Assembly: GCA_011317545.1 (NCBI GenBank) | Contig: WUJK01000009.1 | Coordinates: 1,426,001 to 1,490,000 of the forward strand | Source of the DNA: Coniella vitis | Taxonomy: Eukaryota; Ascomycota; Sordariomycetes; Diaporthales; Schizoparmaceae | DNA: 64,000 bases | Direction: 5' to 3' | In this document: positions 1 to 11,863 of the stretch, piece by piece | Layout of the letters: each line of letters begins with the position of its first letter | Position numbering within the stretch: position 1 is the stretch's first letter | Translations under genes and position numbers: made by a program | The notes under the pieces: model-generated | What the model was told of the DNA's origin: nothing | Database searches by the model: none | What the model saw: only the letters and a program-made list of their open reading frames with translations

Positions 1-381
1 TGTCGTAGTGGCTGCCCACGCCCGCGCCGACGGCGACGGAGAGCAGGATGCAGAAGGTCAGGAGCACCGCGAGGCAGCCGACGGTCGCCAGATCATCGAG
101 AAAGAGGCCGCCGCCGTGGCGAGGACTGTACTGCACGCGGCAGTATATCCGCATCGCAACAGTGACTGAGAGGGGGCAGGGGGGCGCTTTGGGTCAGTCT
201 GCTTTCTGTCTTGTGTGTTCTTTTGTAAACACCAAACCATCAATTCAGAGAGTGATGGGCAAAGGGGAAAAAAAAAAGGGGGGGACGGGGTTCGGATCGA
301 CTCACTGGCAGCACCGCCAAACAAGGCCCAGCATATCTTTTGGGACAGATGCCCCAGATTATCCGAGTCCCATACGGACAT
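1..381 (-). CDS. Rhodopsin-domain (SAT4/Pth11-like) membrane protein, 5' part, cut by window edge
   Basis: I join two exons, 381..306 and 165..1. The start is the ATG at 381, the donor is GTGAGT at 305, and the acceptor is CTCTCAG after a long pyrimidine tract. The 140-nt intron is phase 1. The joined protein begins with a short polar stretch, then a first membrane helix ending in TVAMRIYCRV. A charged loop with the Leu-Asp-Asp signature (GLFLDDLATVG) follows, then a second hydrophobic helix and a Gly-rich turn with His-Tyr-Asp. The Arg-x-Tyr-x-Arg after helix 1 and the DD before helix 2 are the pattern of the fungal rhodopsin/SAT4 family, which includes Pth11-type receptors of the plasma membrane. 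Only about 80 residues are inside the window; five further helices should lie beyond the left edge. The match is by pattern, not by search. Ligand and role are unknown. Confidence 0.65.
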
Positions 382-2423
382 GATGGCAATGAATGCCACT
401 GATATCCAAGTGTCTCGACCTGACTGTACCAGCGTCAGGGGTGTCTAGTTTTACAATGCAAAAACGAGTGGTGGCATGCTGCCCGCCGAGTAGCTGGGAG
501 GAAGAGAGAGAAACCGAAGGCAAGGGGGAAAGAAGGAAACGGAACACAAATAAACACACAGCGAAGCAAAAGCACAGAGGCAAAGGCAGAAAAGGCAGAA
601 AACGAAACGAAACGAAACGAAACAGCCAAAAGCCACCCACCCGCTGACTCGCTCTCGATAGACGGCGGCCGCATGGCCTGATGGCCTGATACCGCCCCCA
701 GCACGGACAAATGGTCAGCACAATGAGTTCGCGATGGACGAAGTCAAACAGGACCGCGCTGCCTCGCTTGGGCCATGCTGGTGTCCCAGGGCCTGCCTGT
801 TCTCGGCCTTCATCATCACCAGCGTGCGATGGATACCAAGCTTTCCAGGGACGAGGGTCCCGTCATGTGTTCGCTCCTCGCGCAGGGCCCCATCTGGTCG
901 CATCCGCCGTCTCCGCTCCCAACTTTCGGCGCCACCATGCCCGCAGCAATCCCAGCAAGCCAATCTTGCCCGTCCCCTTCGGGCGCGCGCATGGCAGTGC
1001 CCCTCAAGCCAACCTCGTAGGGAGAACTGCATCTGTGCACAACTAGTCGGCGCCGCTAGTCAGACACTGAAACTGGGACATGGCCAAGCGTGCGCCGCTA
1101 GAGCTGCTGGTTCATCATTTCGCGATAGCCTCCGGAGGGAGCACCGCCATTGGCCGGCCGTCTTGTCAAGGAGATCTTCGGAGATGAGGCGCCGCCACCA
1201 TGCTGCTGCTTTGACAGCTGTGAAGCAGGGTTGAGTTTGACGCACGCCGGCCAACTGCCGACTGGCGGTCGTCGTCATGACTCAGGAAAAGGCCGCTTGA
1301 CACTTGGTCTTGACCCATGTCGCCGGACTACCTGCATCGGATTTAATAGGATTCATGGTGCAGCCAGTCTGGTTCTGTTTGCCTCAAATAATATATCTCG
1401 AGACAATGAATGAATGCATGCTCACCATCGAGCCAAGAGACGCACGTGCTGGCTTTCGCTGTCTCGCTGGATGCAGATTGCTGCAGATCACCTGTCGGGA
1501 CCCTCCCTCGGCAGCCATCGTCATCTCAGCGGACTGCCAGTCCAAGGTCCACCCACCATGCTAGTCTCCAAAGTTCGCGATCTGCTCTAGGGCCTCCAGG
1601 CCCCAGCTGACGGTGGAATGTCGTTGCTGATTGCCACTCTCCAAACAGAAACAGAGGCATACATATCCTTTGACGTGCTCGGCCCAGCAGGACTGGGAAC
1701 CAACAGTATACCCTTGCCAGCCACGGCGACTTGCTTCTCAGGAATCGCAAAGCTCTTGCAGTCGCGTCTCGTATACTGCGAAGAGTCGAAACTTCAATCG
1801 TGGCACAACAGATGCTAGCTACCACAAAGGCTCGTCTGCACCTATCATGAGTGATTAGTTGAAGTACTCCTCCGACGCTCGGCCGTTTCCCAAGAAGCGG
1901 AGGTAAACCGTCCAATAGCGTGCAGCGATAGATGAGAACGAATGGCGCTGGAGAGTGCCCGAGCAAACTGTTGCATTGCAAGATCTGGAAGGCTGTTCGT
2001 TCACCTATGGGACTTGGTGGTTTGAATCCTGAGCAACCCAGTCATTCCACGCCGGCTGCCTGTAATAGTAAAAGCTGGATGTAAGCCAATAATAGCCCAG
2101 GGTTAGGGCTCCCTGTCTAACGGGTCCTCGACCTCCGGCACCAACCAATTTGCTGTAAAGTGATTGGTTGGGTATTCAAGAACTACAAGACTCATGAACA
2201 AGCCTGACGGCCTACAGTGTCGGTTGGGGAAAGTGGTGGTTTTGGATTAGTCAGCAGCCCGTTAGCGCGGCCTGCAGTGTCCCCACTACCGCCGCCCGCT
2301 GACAATGTTCCATTGCCAGCCCTTGATATGCATGATTCTCGTGAGAAAAACGAAGCAGTATGTTGTCCGGTTGATACAATGCCCAAAAAATGCAATCATG
2401 GAAAGCCAGGGGAGCAAAAACAG
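382..2423. other. Intergenic region between receptor gene and tRNA-Leu
   Basis: I see no supportable gene here. Open frames of up to 166 codons occur on both strands, but they overlap each other, start at unremarkable codons and show no recognisable domain. The left part must hold the promoter of the receptor gene that runs off the left edge. Confidence 0.6.
600..623. repeat. CGAAA pentanucleotide repeat
   Basis: About four and a half tandem CGAAA units. They lie some 220 bp upstream of the receptor gene start, so on the coding strand they read as a TTTCG pyrimidine-rich stretch within the probable 5' leader or promoter. Confidence 0.8.
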
Positions 2424-2519
2424 TGACAAGAGTGGGATTCGAACCCACGCCTCTTGCGAGACTACGATATTCAGATGAGAGCCTGAACGTAGCGCCTTAG
2501 ACCGCTCGGCCATCTTGCC
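2424..2519 (-). tRNA. tRNA-Leu (anticodon CAG), with intron
   Basis: On the minus strand the acceptor arm GGCAAGA (from 2519) pairs with TCTTGTC, with A as discriminator at 2424. The D-loop has GATGGCCGAGCGGTCTAAGG, the type II pattern of leucine and serine tRNAs. The anticodon stem is CTACG/CGTAG and the loop carries U33 followed by CAG. An intron of about 14 nt sits one base 3' of the anticodon, the standard eukaryotic place. The long variable arm has a TCTCGCAAGAG stem, and the T arm is GTGGGTTCGAATCCCAC. The type II variable arm with anticodon CAG makes it leucine. The internal A and B boxes are both intact, so it is probably expressed. Confidence 0.96.
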
Positions 2520-2941
2520 TTGTTGCTTGTTCAAAATGTAAATTTTTATAATATTATATAAGAACAATCTAGACCCTGCAGGCTGAAGATGAAGTTGTAT
2601 TCGTCTTCATAGAGGGAGGCGAGCAGAAATACTTACTTCTTCATAGTGCAATAAATGCACCATTATTCCTGTATTGTAGCACCAAAGAATGAAGAGTTTT
2701 TAACGAACAGAGAAGTGGTCTGGCCAAGGTTCTCCCAAGTAGTATTATGCTGGCTTTACTGAGCATACCGTTTACATAACAAAGGTGGTCGGCCTCTGAC
2801 TATAGTACTTAGATCGCATTCGAACTCTAGGAGATATCCTTTCAAGCCTTTTGTTTCATTTCATTCCATATGTTAGCATTGAAATCTGTTCCAGACAAGT
2901 CTCATAAAGCGGTATCGAAGTTCTTCATGGAACAACCACAT
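2520..2941. other. 3' flank of the TTC27-like gene and 5' flank of the tRNA
   Basis: A+T-rich spacer without a gene. It should hold the 3' untranslated region and poly(A) site of the TPR gene that ends at 2942. I see no repeat or other structure. Confidence 0.6.
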
Positions 2942-5900
2942 TCAAGCCCTAACGTCCTCCATCAAGCCTTGCAGCGTCTCCCATTCCTCGGTGCCCTCCC
3001 AGGACTCCTTGCCCTTACCCATCACACTTCGTATGGCCATTCTCGCTTTACCCCTCCACTTGTCCCCAATATCAGCTGCATAAGGTCCGAAGCTCTTGAG
3101 CGCAGCGACAAGCTCCACGGTCCTCTGCACCACAACCTGCCACGCCTCCTTATCCTCCAACCAATTCCTGTTGACCACTGCCGTTTCAGACTCGCCTCCC
3201 TTTGCCTTCTTAGCAGAGTCTGCCGTCAGTCCACCTCCCATCGACCCAGCACCAGATGTCGCGCCCCCAATAGCCGCCCGCCATGCCTTCTCCGACGCAT
3301 CAATCGCGCCCGCCCAATCGCGCCGCCACGCGCGCAAACGAGAGAGCACTTCCCACAGCTCGGAGCGGTTCGTGATGAGCGGTACAACCTCGTTCTCCAT
3401 CATGTCGTTGACGTTGCGCTCGACGCTGCCTCGCGGCGGCTCATAGGGACCCGTGCTGCTGTCGTACTTTTCATTCTTCTTTTCTGGCGCAGTGGTGGGG
3501 AAGACGCCTTCTTTCAGCAGGAGGCGGAGGATATCGACGTCAACGGCGTCCTCGGTGTTGCGGGCGCGGATGATGGCGCGCAGAGCTTGGATAATGTCGA
3601 AGAAGGGCATGGGTCGCATGCGTGTCGCAAGGGTGATGACATTGTCCCAAATGCGCCAGTTGTTGTGCGCAATGGATGCGCCTCGCTTGTAGGCGTTCAT
3701 GGACTGGGCAAGGAGAAGGGACGCGCTCTTCGCGCTTGTCACTGGCTTGGTGGTGTCCACGTCTTCTTCTTCTTCTTCTTCGTCCTCGGCAGCAACTGGT
3801 GCTTGTATGTCCGGCTGTGTGTCTTGCTGAGTCTCGCTTTGTTGCTGCTCCTTCTTCTCCTTCTCGATAGCTTCCAGGTACATACTATACAAAGAACTTC
3901 CCAAATTGCTCCATGTCCTCGCGTCCTCGCCACCAGACGTGTCATTCGATGATCCAATAGCGCGAGTGAACGCCTCCGCAGCAGCAGAAAAGTCACCCAG
4001 CCGCAAGTTGATATCGCCCAAGCGGCTCCACATCTCAGGCGACAGGCGGTTGACCGCGACGGCGAGCTGGTATGCTTCGCGCGCCTTGATCCAGTCCTTT
4101 TGCGCGAGGTAGTGCTCGCCCAAGGATTTTTGCGCTCGAGCGTAGCGCTGCTTGGAGATCTGCCAGGCCTTTTCGTAGTGCGCGACTGCGGACTCGGTCT
4201 CAATGTCTCCGAGGATGCAGAACAGACGGGGTGCGTTTGGTTGGGGGGGGTTGCGCTCAGGTCCGGTAAACGTGTCAGCTCTGAGTGTGGTAATGTCCGT
4301 GTCTTCGTCCAGTTCGTCATGTGCAGGTGCTTCTGCTTCGGTGGACGTGCCGTTTGCTTGACCCTCCTCGGGTTTGCGGTGGAAGAGCCTCCAGCGGATG
4401 ATGGCACGCGCTTTGTCCTCTCCACCACCGCCTCTGCCGCTGCCGTCCTCGTTGTCCGTCGAGGCACTGCTTGCGAGACAAAGGGCAACCTCAGCCCACA
4501 GCTTGAGGCGCTTGAAGATTTCGAGTGCTGACACAAGGGACCCAACTCCTGTCCAGGAATAGGCGAGTTCTGACTCGAGGTGCCAGCGCGGCGGGGACGA
4601 AAGGGCGTGGATGAATTCCAAACGCACGTGTGCCGGTGCAGAATCCTCGGATTTGGCAGCAGGGAAAAAGGAGATGGGTTTGTCCTCGACGGGTGCAGCT
4701 TCGTCTCTGTCATGTTTGACGGGGGCCGCCGGCTCTGCCGCGGGTACCGATACTGAAATGGACGGTATGCTGCTGGCTTCTTGCGTCTGGCTGCCTTTAC
4801 CGTCTTCTACATGACCGGCAGCCTGCTGGGTCGTGTCGACAATAACCTGGTCGACAACAGCCTGCATCTGCAAAACACCTCGCTCAACGGTCCTGCTGCG
4901 GTGTACCTCAATGCGGGAGCGCACAAGTAGCGCTTGGGTGTAGATTTGCCAGTTGGTCGACTTGTCGTTGATGACGCGGACGGCAAATGGCATGATTTCC
5001 TCTGAAGTGAGGGTGTCGGCAGGTGAGAACGAGTCCTTGAGCGTGGCCTGGGTCAGCAAGATGATTTGGTCCAGCGGCGAGAGCTGAGGCTGCTCGTCTG
5101 GCTTGAGGTCGCGCAGCGCAGCAGGCACTTGGGGCGCAGCAGGGTCGCCATTCTGCTCGCCATGCAAGCCCTCGCCGTCCCTGGTGTACTCGATGTCTTC
5201 TAAAAGGGTGTCGTCGTTGAGAGGTAAGGCCTCGGGGACTTGCTGCTGCTGCTCCTCTTCGTCTTTTGCAGGATCCTGAGACGCTCCGCTTTTTGCAAGC
5301 ACCACCAACTGACTGGTACTTTTCTCCTGAAACCGCGTCCTCTTTCCAAGGGCGCCAGAAAGAGCATACACGAAACCGTGGAGTTCAGCCGCCGTGTCAA
5401 GCGCATTGCGAGCTTGAATATCCTGGCCGAGCATAATGCAAATGTTTGCCTTCTCAACGAGAAAGCGCACCTTGTCCTGTGCCTGCCAACGCGACGACGA
5501 ACCAAGTTCCCAAGCCTCGCCCAGTATGTCGCTCTCGACTTCGCGCAGGCCGTCCTGGATCTTCTCGACCAGGCTCGGCACCTCGCTCATGCCAATGTTC
5601 TTGGTGAAAATGGAACCCGAGCCGAGACTGGGCTGGATAAACAGCTTGTAGTGCCAGACGTGCAGCCGCAGGCGCATCCACGGCAGGCTGATGCCGCTGG
5701 CCGACGCGCTGCTGCTTGCTGCCCACGACTCGGGCGTGGCATTGTCGATGGCGTGTCTGGCGAGGCAAAACAAATCAATGTGCGGTATGAAAGGATAAGG
5801 GCTGACCCCATCTACATCGAGCGACGACAACGTCAAGTCGACTGAATCCGCGTACGGCTTGGCCAGTTGCGTCTGGTCACGGTTGAGGACGGGCCCAGTC

Positions 5901-5956
5901 ACATTGCCTTGCAAAAAGGCATTGAAAGCCTCGATGCCCGCGTCTATCGATGCCAT
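2942..5956 (-). CDS. EMW1: TPR protein of the TTC27/Emw1 family
   Basis: Single-exon gene of 1004 residues, starting at the ATG at 5956 in a good context. The N-terminal half is helical and includes SPLDQIILLTQATLKDSFSP and an Arg-Ile-Glu-Val-His-Arg-Ser-Arg-Thr-Val-Glu-Arg stretch at the bottom of a helix-rich region, both typical of TTC27. Tandem tetratricopeptide repeats follow at about residues 600-670, with the Leu-Gly-x-x-Tyr-Leu and Trp-x-x-Leu-Gly-Asp patterns, broken by an acidic low-complexity insert with a Glu run at about 725. A further TPR unit (NNWRIWDNVITLATRM) then continues to the C-terminus. Yeast Emw1 is essential and is linked to cell-wall integrity; human TTC27 has been tied to assembly of large complexes. 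Length and order fit the family (800-1000 residues). It is convergent with nothing: its 3' end faces the tRNA. The substrate is not evident from sequence. Confidence 0.85.
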   Translation of the reverse strand: MASIDAGIEAFNAFLQGNVTGPVLNRDQTQLAKPYADSVDLTLSSLDVDGVSPYPFIPHIDLFCLARHAIDNATPESWAASSSASASGISLPWMRLRLHVWHYKLFIQPSLGSGSIFTKNIGMSEVPSLVEKIQDGLREVESDILGEAWELGSSSRWQAQDKVRFLVEKANICIMLGQDIQARNALDTAAELHGFVYALSGALGKRTRFQEKSTSQLVVLAKSGASQDPAKDEEEQQQQVPEALPLNDDTLLEDIEYTRDGEGLHGEQNGDPAAPQVPAALRDLKPDEQPQLSPLDQIILLTQATLKDSFSPADTLTSEEIMPFAVRVINDKSTNWQIYTQALLVRSRIEVHRSRTVERGVLQMQAVVDQVIVDTTQQAAGHVEDGKGSQTQEASSIPSISVSVPAAEPAAPVKHDRDEAAPVEDKPISFFPAAKSEDSAPAHVRLEFIHALSSPPRWHLESELAYSWTGVGSLVSALEIFKRLKLWAEVALCLASSASTDNEDGSGRGGGGEDKARAIIRWRLFHRKPEEGQANGTSTEAEAPAHDELDEDTDITTLRADTFTGPERNPPQPNAPRLFCILGDIETESAVAHYEKAWQISKQRYARAQKSLGEHYLAQKDWIKAREAYQLAVAVNRLSPEMWSRLGDINLRLGDFSAAAEAFTRAIGSSNDTSGGEDARTWSNLGSSLYSMYLEAIEKEKKEQQQSETQQDTQPDIQAPVAAEDEEEEEEDVDTTKPVTSAKSASLLLAQSMNAYKRGASIAHNNWRIWDNVITLATRMRPMPFFDIIQALRAIIRARNTEDAVDVDILRLLLKEGVFPTTAPEKKNEKYDSSTGPYEPPRGSVERNVNDMMENEVVPLITNRSELWEVLSRLRAWRRDWAGAIDASEKAWRAAIGGATSGAGSMGGGLTADSAKKAKGGESETAVVNRNWLEDKEAWQVVVQRTVELVAALKSFGPYAADIGDKWRGKARMAIRSVMGKGKESWEGTEEWETLQGLMEDVRA

Positions 5957-6651
5957 GGATAGTTTCGTGAGCTAGGTGCAAGACAAAAGGAAACGAGAAG
6001 AATTATACAATGCAACAGAGATCGCAGAGTGACCTCTGCACCTGTTCAAGGGTCGGGAACTCTCAAAACTGCTGCCGTTGGGTTATATTTTACTCGAGGT
6101 GCCTGCGACTGGCCCGTTTTCTCCAACTCGGGCGCGCCCGACATGGGGCGCGGCACCAGAAATTTTCCAGAAATTTTGTTATTACATAAGCCGACATAGG
6201 AGGAGGAGGGGGTCGACCTCCATTACAATACGACCAATGATTAAATCAAGCCCGTCACACCAACCACCTGTTGCTTCATTGCCTAGGAAAAGATGGATGC
6301 TGATACTTCGAACTGCATACGGCACTCATTCAGGGCGCAATCTTTTCCTTTTTCTAGAGGTAATTTGCATCGTGCTATTGCGCTACTATCGCTATCAGGT
6401 ACGCTTACTACCTAAATGATGAACGCTATGGCATTCCAGCCACACTGGGCAAATCCTGACTGACAGACACACATTGCTTCCGGTGAAAACAAGCCTTCCT
6501 TGTACCATTCCACAGACCATCCGGCCGTATGATTGAGCCTACAAGAGAGCAAACAACGGCGTCATGTAACAGCAAGCCATGCAAAACCCACAGACAGTCG
6601 CAGAATGGGGGGTTGGGGAGGCTCGCGTCGCATTCATAATGTCGCCGAAAC
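5957..6651. other. TTC27-like promoter and GYF-gene 3' flank
   Basis: This spacer of about 700 bp lies between the start of the TPR gene (5956) and the stop of the GYF gene (6652), both on the minus strand. It must hold the former's promoter and the latter's 3' untranslated region. No coding sequence or clear repeat is seen. Confidence 0.6.
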
Positions 6652-9600
6652 CTATTTCTTTCCCTTTTTACGAGGGACGACCTTGAAGCCAGCGGCACCC
6701 ACAACATCGGCCTCCTTGGGCTGGCTCGACGAACCGCCCTTCTTGGCAACCTCGGACCAGCCTCCGCCGGCCTTTGAGTCATTGACAGGAACAGGCTCGA
6801 AAACTCCCTGTTCAGCTTGCTTCTTGCGACGAATGTACTCTTGTGCAAGGTGACGGGGATCCACGGCACTATCAAAAGACAGGCCTTCGTAGAGGACAAG
6901 TTCTACAATCTCCTTGTCCAAGGTGCCAATCTCACTTATGTTGTTGGCAACAAGGTCGACCTTGGTAGGGTTCTTAAGTCCTCGCAGAAGCTCTCCCTTG
7001 AACCACTTCTGCAGCGCAGCTTGCGCATCAGCGACCGAGTTGGCCTTGTTGACTGCAGACGCGGCAGGCTTGGTCTGTTGCTGAATAACCTGAGGCACCA
7101 CAGCGCGAACAGTCGAAGTGCTGGCCGACCGAGTAGGAGGTCCCACAGGGGTCTTAACCTTGCCGCCAGCGCCAACAGTAGACCACCCACCCGTGGCAGG
7201 GGGAGTGTTGGTGGTTGCAATAGTAGTAGTGGCAGCAGTAGCAGCAGCAGCAGCGGCGGCGGCGGCGGCACTAGCAGCGGTCACGATGCCGGGTGGACCA
7301 GACTTGCTGGCAAGGTCTGCGTAGCGTTTGCCCATATTGGGAGCACCCTGAGAAACCCCCAATGGAGGAGTCTGCTCCTTGGCCTCCTTGAGTTTGCGCG
7401 CCTCTTCTTCTCGCTGAATCTCCAGCATCGACTTCTTGCCAGGGGTTGGTGTACCGGCGCCGCTAGGAACAACACCTGCGCCAGGCTTGGCAGCAACAGG
7501 CTTGGCCCACGGGCTAGATGCCCCAGGGTTAGGTGAGCCACTGCCCCAAGTACTATTCCGGGGCAGGCCAGGTGTGGCGACGCTGACGGTCTCACGCTCT
7601 TTGGCTGCTAGAGCCTCCTGTTCCAAGGCAAGCCGGCGGCGCTTTGCCTCATCCTTGACGGCCCTCTCTTGAGCTTCGGCTTCCTGGATCGCCTTGATGC
7701 TTGGTCCCTTCTGAGACTCGCTTCCAGGGTCGCGAGCCCACGGCGCCAATGGTGGAGGTTGGGAAGCGGCCGCGGAGCCAGTAGTAACGCTATCGGGACT
7801 CTGAGTTTGCGAGCGCGTCTCAAGGTACTGATCGGCAATGTTGGATCGACGTTGAGCAGTAGGCGCGGGTAGGGGAGCATTCGCGGGCGGCAAAGGTGCA
7901 GGAAAGGGCATAGGAAGACCAGTGGCAGCGGATTGCCTCGCCCAAGCCTCCTCCTCTTGAGCTTTGCGCTGGGCAGCTTGAGCAGTCTCAGCTTGCGTCT
8001 TTTGCACCTGCTGTGTCAAAGACATGACCTGCTGCGGCTGCTTTTGCTGCTGCTGCTGCTGCTGCTGCTTTTGCTGGAATTGTTGCTGTTGTTGAGGAGA
8101 CTCCGTCTTCTTGGTGCCAGTTTGCTGCTGCTGTGCATAAGCAGATTCGTCGTCTGGGATGATAGGAACAGCGTCAGATCGATCGACGGTAGTGGTTTCT
8201 TCAGCCTGCCCCTTGGCTGGCCCAGTTTGAGAAGGGCCTGGCAGGACTCCCTCTTCGGTGCGCTGCTGGGTGGAGACGCCCTGGTATTCCTGAAATTCCT
8301 TCAGCCTCTCTTTGAACCCCTGTGGATCCGACTCAAGTTGATCGACATTTGGGAGTTGGCTCTTGAGGTCTGTTGTAGGAGGACCGACAGGCTGAGGCGG
8401 GAACATACCGGAGATGCCACCAGGTCCGTGAAGGCTCGCCAAAAATTGGCGGTCATGCTCATGCACGTCTCGAAGATGATCCGGTCCAGCATTCATAGGG
8501 GTCGAGATGCCAGGGCCTTTGTGGACGGCCGAGGCTTGGTCGAAGAAGCCAGGCGTGGGGCCTCCTCCAATCGAAGCGCCAATGGGTGCCTGTGGAGGCA
8601 TACCAATGGGGGAGGTGATGCTGCCAAAGCTTGGTTGGCTCTGCAAACTGTGCACGCTCGCCTGATGCTGGAGCCCACCGGGAACACCTGGGTGAATGTT
8701 CCGAAAGTGGCTTTGCTGAGACATGTATTCGCGATGCCGAGCTGCCGCAACTTGCTCTTCCTGCTTGCGCCGCTCCAGGTTGTTTTGCTCCTCTGCCGTC
8801 AAGGTTTTGCCGTAGCTAGGGACTAGTCCAGTCAATGGTGGAATGACAACCCTCGAATCACCCCCAGCAGCAAACGGACCGCTCTGAGAGGGCGGGCCAT
8901 GAGCAATGCCGACCTGGGGAACCAAGAATGGCTCGCGTGAGTTACCAATTCGCCTTATGAGCTGGCCCAGTGGCTCAAATTCGGGGTCTTCGAGCTTGCG
9001 CACGCGAAGGTCATTGGTGAAGAAATTGCCCTTATACCATTCATTCATTTCCAAGCCCGTAAAGGGACCTTGCTGCTGGCCCTGAGGATCCATATAAATC
9101 CACCTCATTCTGTCGGGCATAACCATGATCCGAGACTGAGATTGAGGCGGGCCACTGGCACTTTGATCCGCGCCAAATGGGGGGGCTTGCCCAGCACCAA
9201 AGGGCTGGGACTGTGGCGCGGTCGACAGGAGAGGTTGGGCGTGTTCAGCAGTGCTGAAAATAGCAGGAGAGTGAACCTGGGACTGGGAAGGCGTGAAGAA
9301 GTCCGCAAGGCCTCGACCCATAGGCAATGGGCTGTCAGTGTCACGGCTCTGAGCCCCGATGGCACCTTGTCCAATGGCGCTCAAGGGATTGGTTTGACGG
9401 AGGTCGGGAAGAGAATCCGAGAGCGAATCGTGCTCCTGGGTCTGCATCTGCGCCTGCATGGCAGGAGGAAACAGAGAGCCGAGCTTGCTGCTGCCACGCA
9501 TGGCGCCTGTTCCAGCCAAACCGCTACTGGCTGGCCCAAACAATCCTCCCATGCTGCCTAGGCCTGGCGATTGAATCTCGCTGCCTAGGGGGCTAAAGAC

Positions 9601-11863
9601 AGAGTTCACAAATGCGCTGCCAAATCCAGCACGCTCACGATCCGGAGTGGCGGTAGGGAAAGCACTGGGCCAGCCACCAATGTTACCGAGCGCTGGATAG
9701 TTCTTAGCACCGACGCTGGACGTCTGACTTCGGTCACTTCCTTCAAAGGCAGCGGCCGCAGCAGCAGCAGGGAATCCACGAATTGAGCCGAAGTTTGAGT
9801 TCTGTTCCGAAGGGCCGCCCAGGGCAGGTCCTTTGTCGAAGCTGACATCGTCGTGTTCGTTGTCTCCTCGCTCAGCTGGTGGGCTTCGGTAGGGGTTGGT
9901 CTGCGAGGGACTAGCCGACGCATTCCGCTCCCGCGAGCTACCCAGATTCAAACCAGACATGCCGAAATCGCCAGTGTTTCCCTTGACTGGGGTATCAAAG
10001 ATTTGCGAACCGTGCGTTGTCGGCATAGGTGGAGGGCTTGTGTCTCGAGCACCGCCAAGCGCTGCGCTACCACTGAGTGCCTCTTCCCCGCCAAAAGGGT
10101 CAGTATCAGTTCGCGGGCGGGAGCGCCAGGACTGCGTCGCAGGAGCAGCGTTGCTCGGGGCATTTCCATTGCCAGATGCAGCGCCGCTTCCCATGTTCTC
10201 TGGGCTATCTTTCTTGGAGAAGAAGCGGCTGCTTGCTGTACTGCTTGGAAACCCCTTGTCCGTCAGCCCGGGGCTGTTCAAGGCAAAGTGTCCAAAGCCG
10301 TTGAACGCAGAAGTGGTGGGAGTTGTGGTTGAAGCGCCCCAGACTGCAGGACTAGAGAAGCCTGCAGCTCCGGTAGTTGAACTGCGAGCAAGCCCAGCGA
10401 AGCCAGTCGGTCGGGTGGTTGAGTCTGGCATGGGTACCTGCTTCTCATCGTAGGGGCCCTCATCCTCCTTGTTATCGGGTCCTTTTCTGCCGAGCCAGGA
10501 CATGTCCAATCGGCTAGGACCAGCGGCTGTGGGCGAGATGACCGCACCGGGGGAGAATGGATTCGTGTCAGTGGTCTCTCGGCGGCGAGCAGCAGGTCGT
10601 GGAGGACCAGAAGGTGAAGCCAAGCCCTGAGAAACCGATGGTTTGCGTCCATTCAGAATCGAGGTTTGGTTGTTGTCTTTGCTCTGTTGAGTCTGCTGCT
10701 GCTGTTGTTTCAAGGGAGAATTGACGTCAGACGCAAAAAGCTGGTTCGAAACGATAGCACAAAGTGTCAGCCATACAAGAACAAAGCAAGGTGGTCGTGG
10801 AATGAACCTCATTTAGTGGCAAGGAGGCATTTGGCAACGTGACAAAGACCAAGACATGCAATGTGAAGGAACCAGGGATGGCGCATGGGCACCCACCTCT
10901 TTTTCGTCGGCCGACATATCTTGCAAGCCGAGAGGAACAGAGCTGCCCTCAGTGTTCCAGCAGACAGTAGGGTCGTTTTGAGCATTTGTTTCATTGGGCT
11001 TGCCCCAACCTCTGGAAGAATGGCCATTGATATGGCCACCCGGATTGAAGCCGTCCATTAGCAACGAACTGACGTCAACCACTTGTGACCCAGCCGCAAC
11101 AGCACGCGCAACCTCAAGAAGCTCTTCCTGACAGTACCTTCCAGCCGGTGAGTCCGCTGTGGGCGGAAACGGAGGCGCTGAGGCGAGGGAAGACTCGCTT
11201 ACGACAGGGGGGAAGGGGGTGTCTATCGCGGTGGCAGCAGTGTTGGTGGACTGGCTGTAGTTGTTGAAGGGAGTCGTGGAGGATCGGCGGAGGATGGCGG
11301 TTCCGTTAGAACGACCGTCGCGTCGCAGCCTAGAGAGCACAGACAAAGGGACGTGTCAGAGTGGTGCTAGGTTTTAAGGCCGGGCGGGAAGGGATGTGTA
11401 GCAAGACGGGAGAGCAGTAGAGCGCAGCAATGCGGAGGGTTTGATGTTGGAGAGTGGGGTTTGAAAAAGACAGGATGCGGACAGATGGCCATTGCTCCAA
11501 CTGAATTTTCTGCATTCGAGCTCTCAAATGGGGAAGCGAGGGTTTCAAGAGCTAGCATGATGTAATAGAGCGTTCGTTGGCCCGCGCCTTTTTGCTAGGG
11601 CAAGAGCCTTGGCCGGCACTTGAACGAGGCCAGGGAGATAAGATTGAATGAAATGCACGACTGCACCAAAGCAAGAAGGGGGAGACTGAAAGAGAGAAGG
11701 GGGAGAGAGAGAGAGATGGCGCTCTGGAGAGAAGGAAAGATGCGACTCACCAATCACTACTTGAGCTACCACGGGAGTCGCCACGTGCACTGGTGCGATC
11801 GCGACCCGAGTTCTGACCTGCTGCAGCTGAGGCAAAGCTTGAAGGCAGATTTGGACCTGGCAT
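6652..11863 (-). CDS. GYF-domain protein (Smy2/GIGYF-like), 1544 aa
   Basis: Three exons: 11863..11751, 11329..10897 and 10740..6652. Introns of 421 and 156 nt have GTGAGT/TAG and GTGGGT/CAG ends, and the joined frame is exactly 1545 codons. The N-terminus MPGPNLPSSFASAAAGQN is the conserved opening of filamentous-fungal GYF proteins, and the exon 2-3 junction reads SADEKELFASDVNSPLK as in relatives. A long Ser/Gly/Pro-rich disordered part follows. The GYF domain is at about 727-780, with RWIYMDPQGQQQGPF, then LEMNEWYKGNFF and the Leu-Arg-Val-Arg strand. After it come a Gln-rich, charged coiled-coil region and a polyQ tract at about 1070. The C-terminus ends in KVVPRKKGKK. GYF domains bind proline-rich peptides such as PPGx-phi. 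Yeast Smy2/Syh1 and animal GIGYF act in translational repression and mRNA or ribosome quality control, probably the role here (inference). Confidence 0.88.
8046..8069. repeat. CTG/CAG trinucleotide run encoding polyGln
   Basis: Eight CTG units, with Gln-coding flanks on both sides, lie in frame in the GYF-protein gene and encode its longest glutamine tract (about residue 1070). Such in-frame runs vary in length between strains. Confidence 0.85.
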
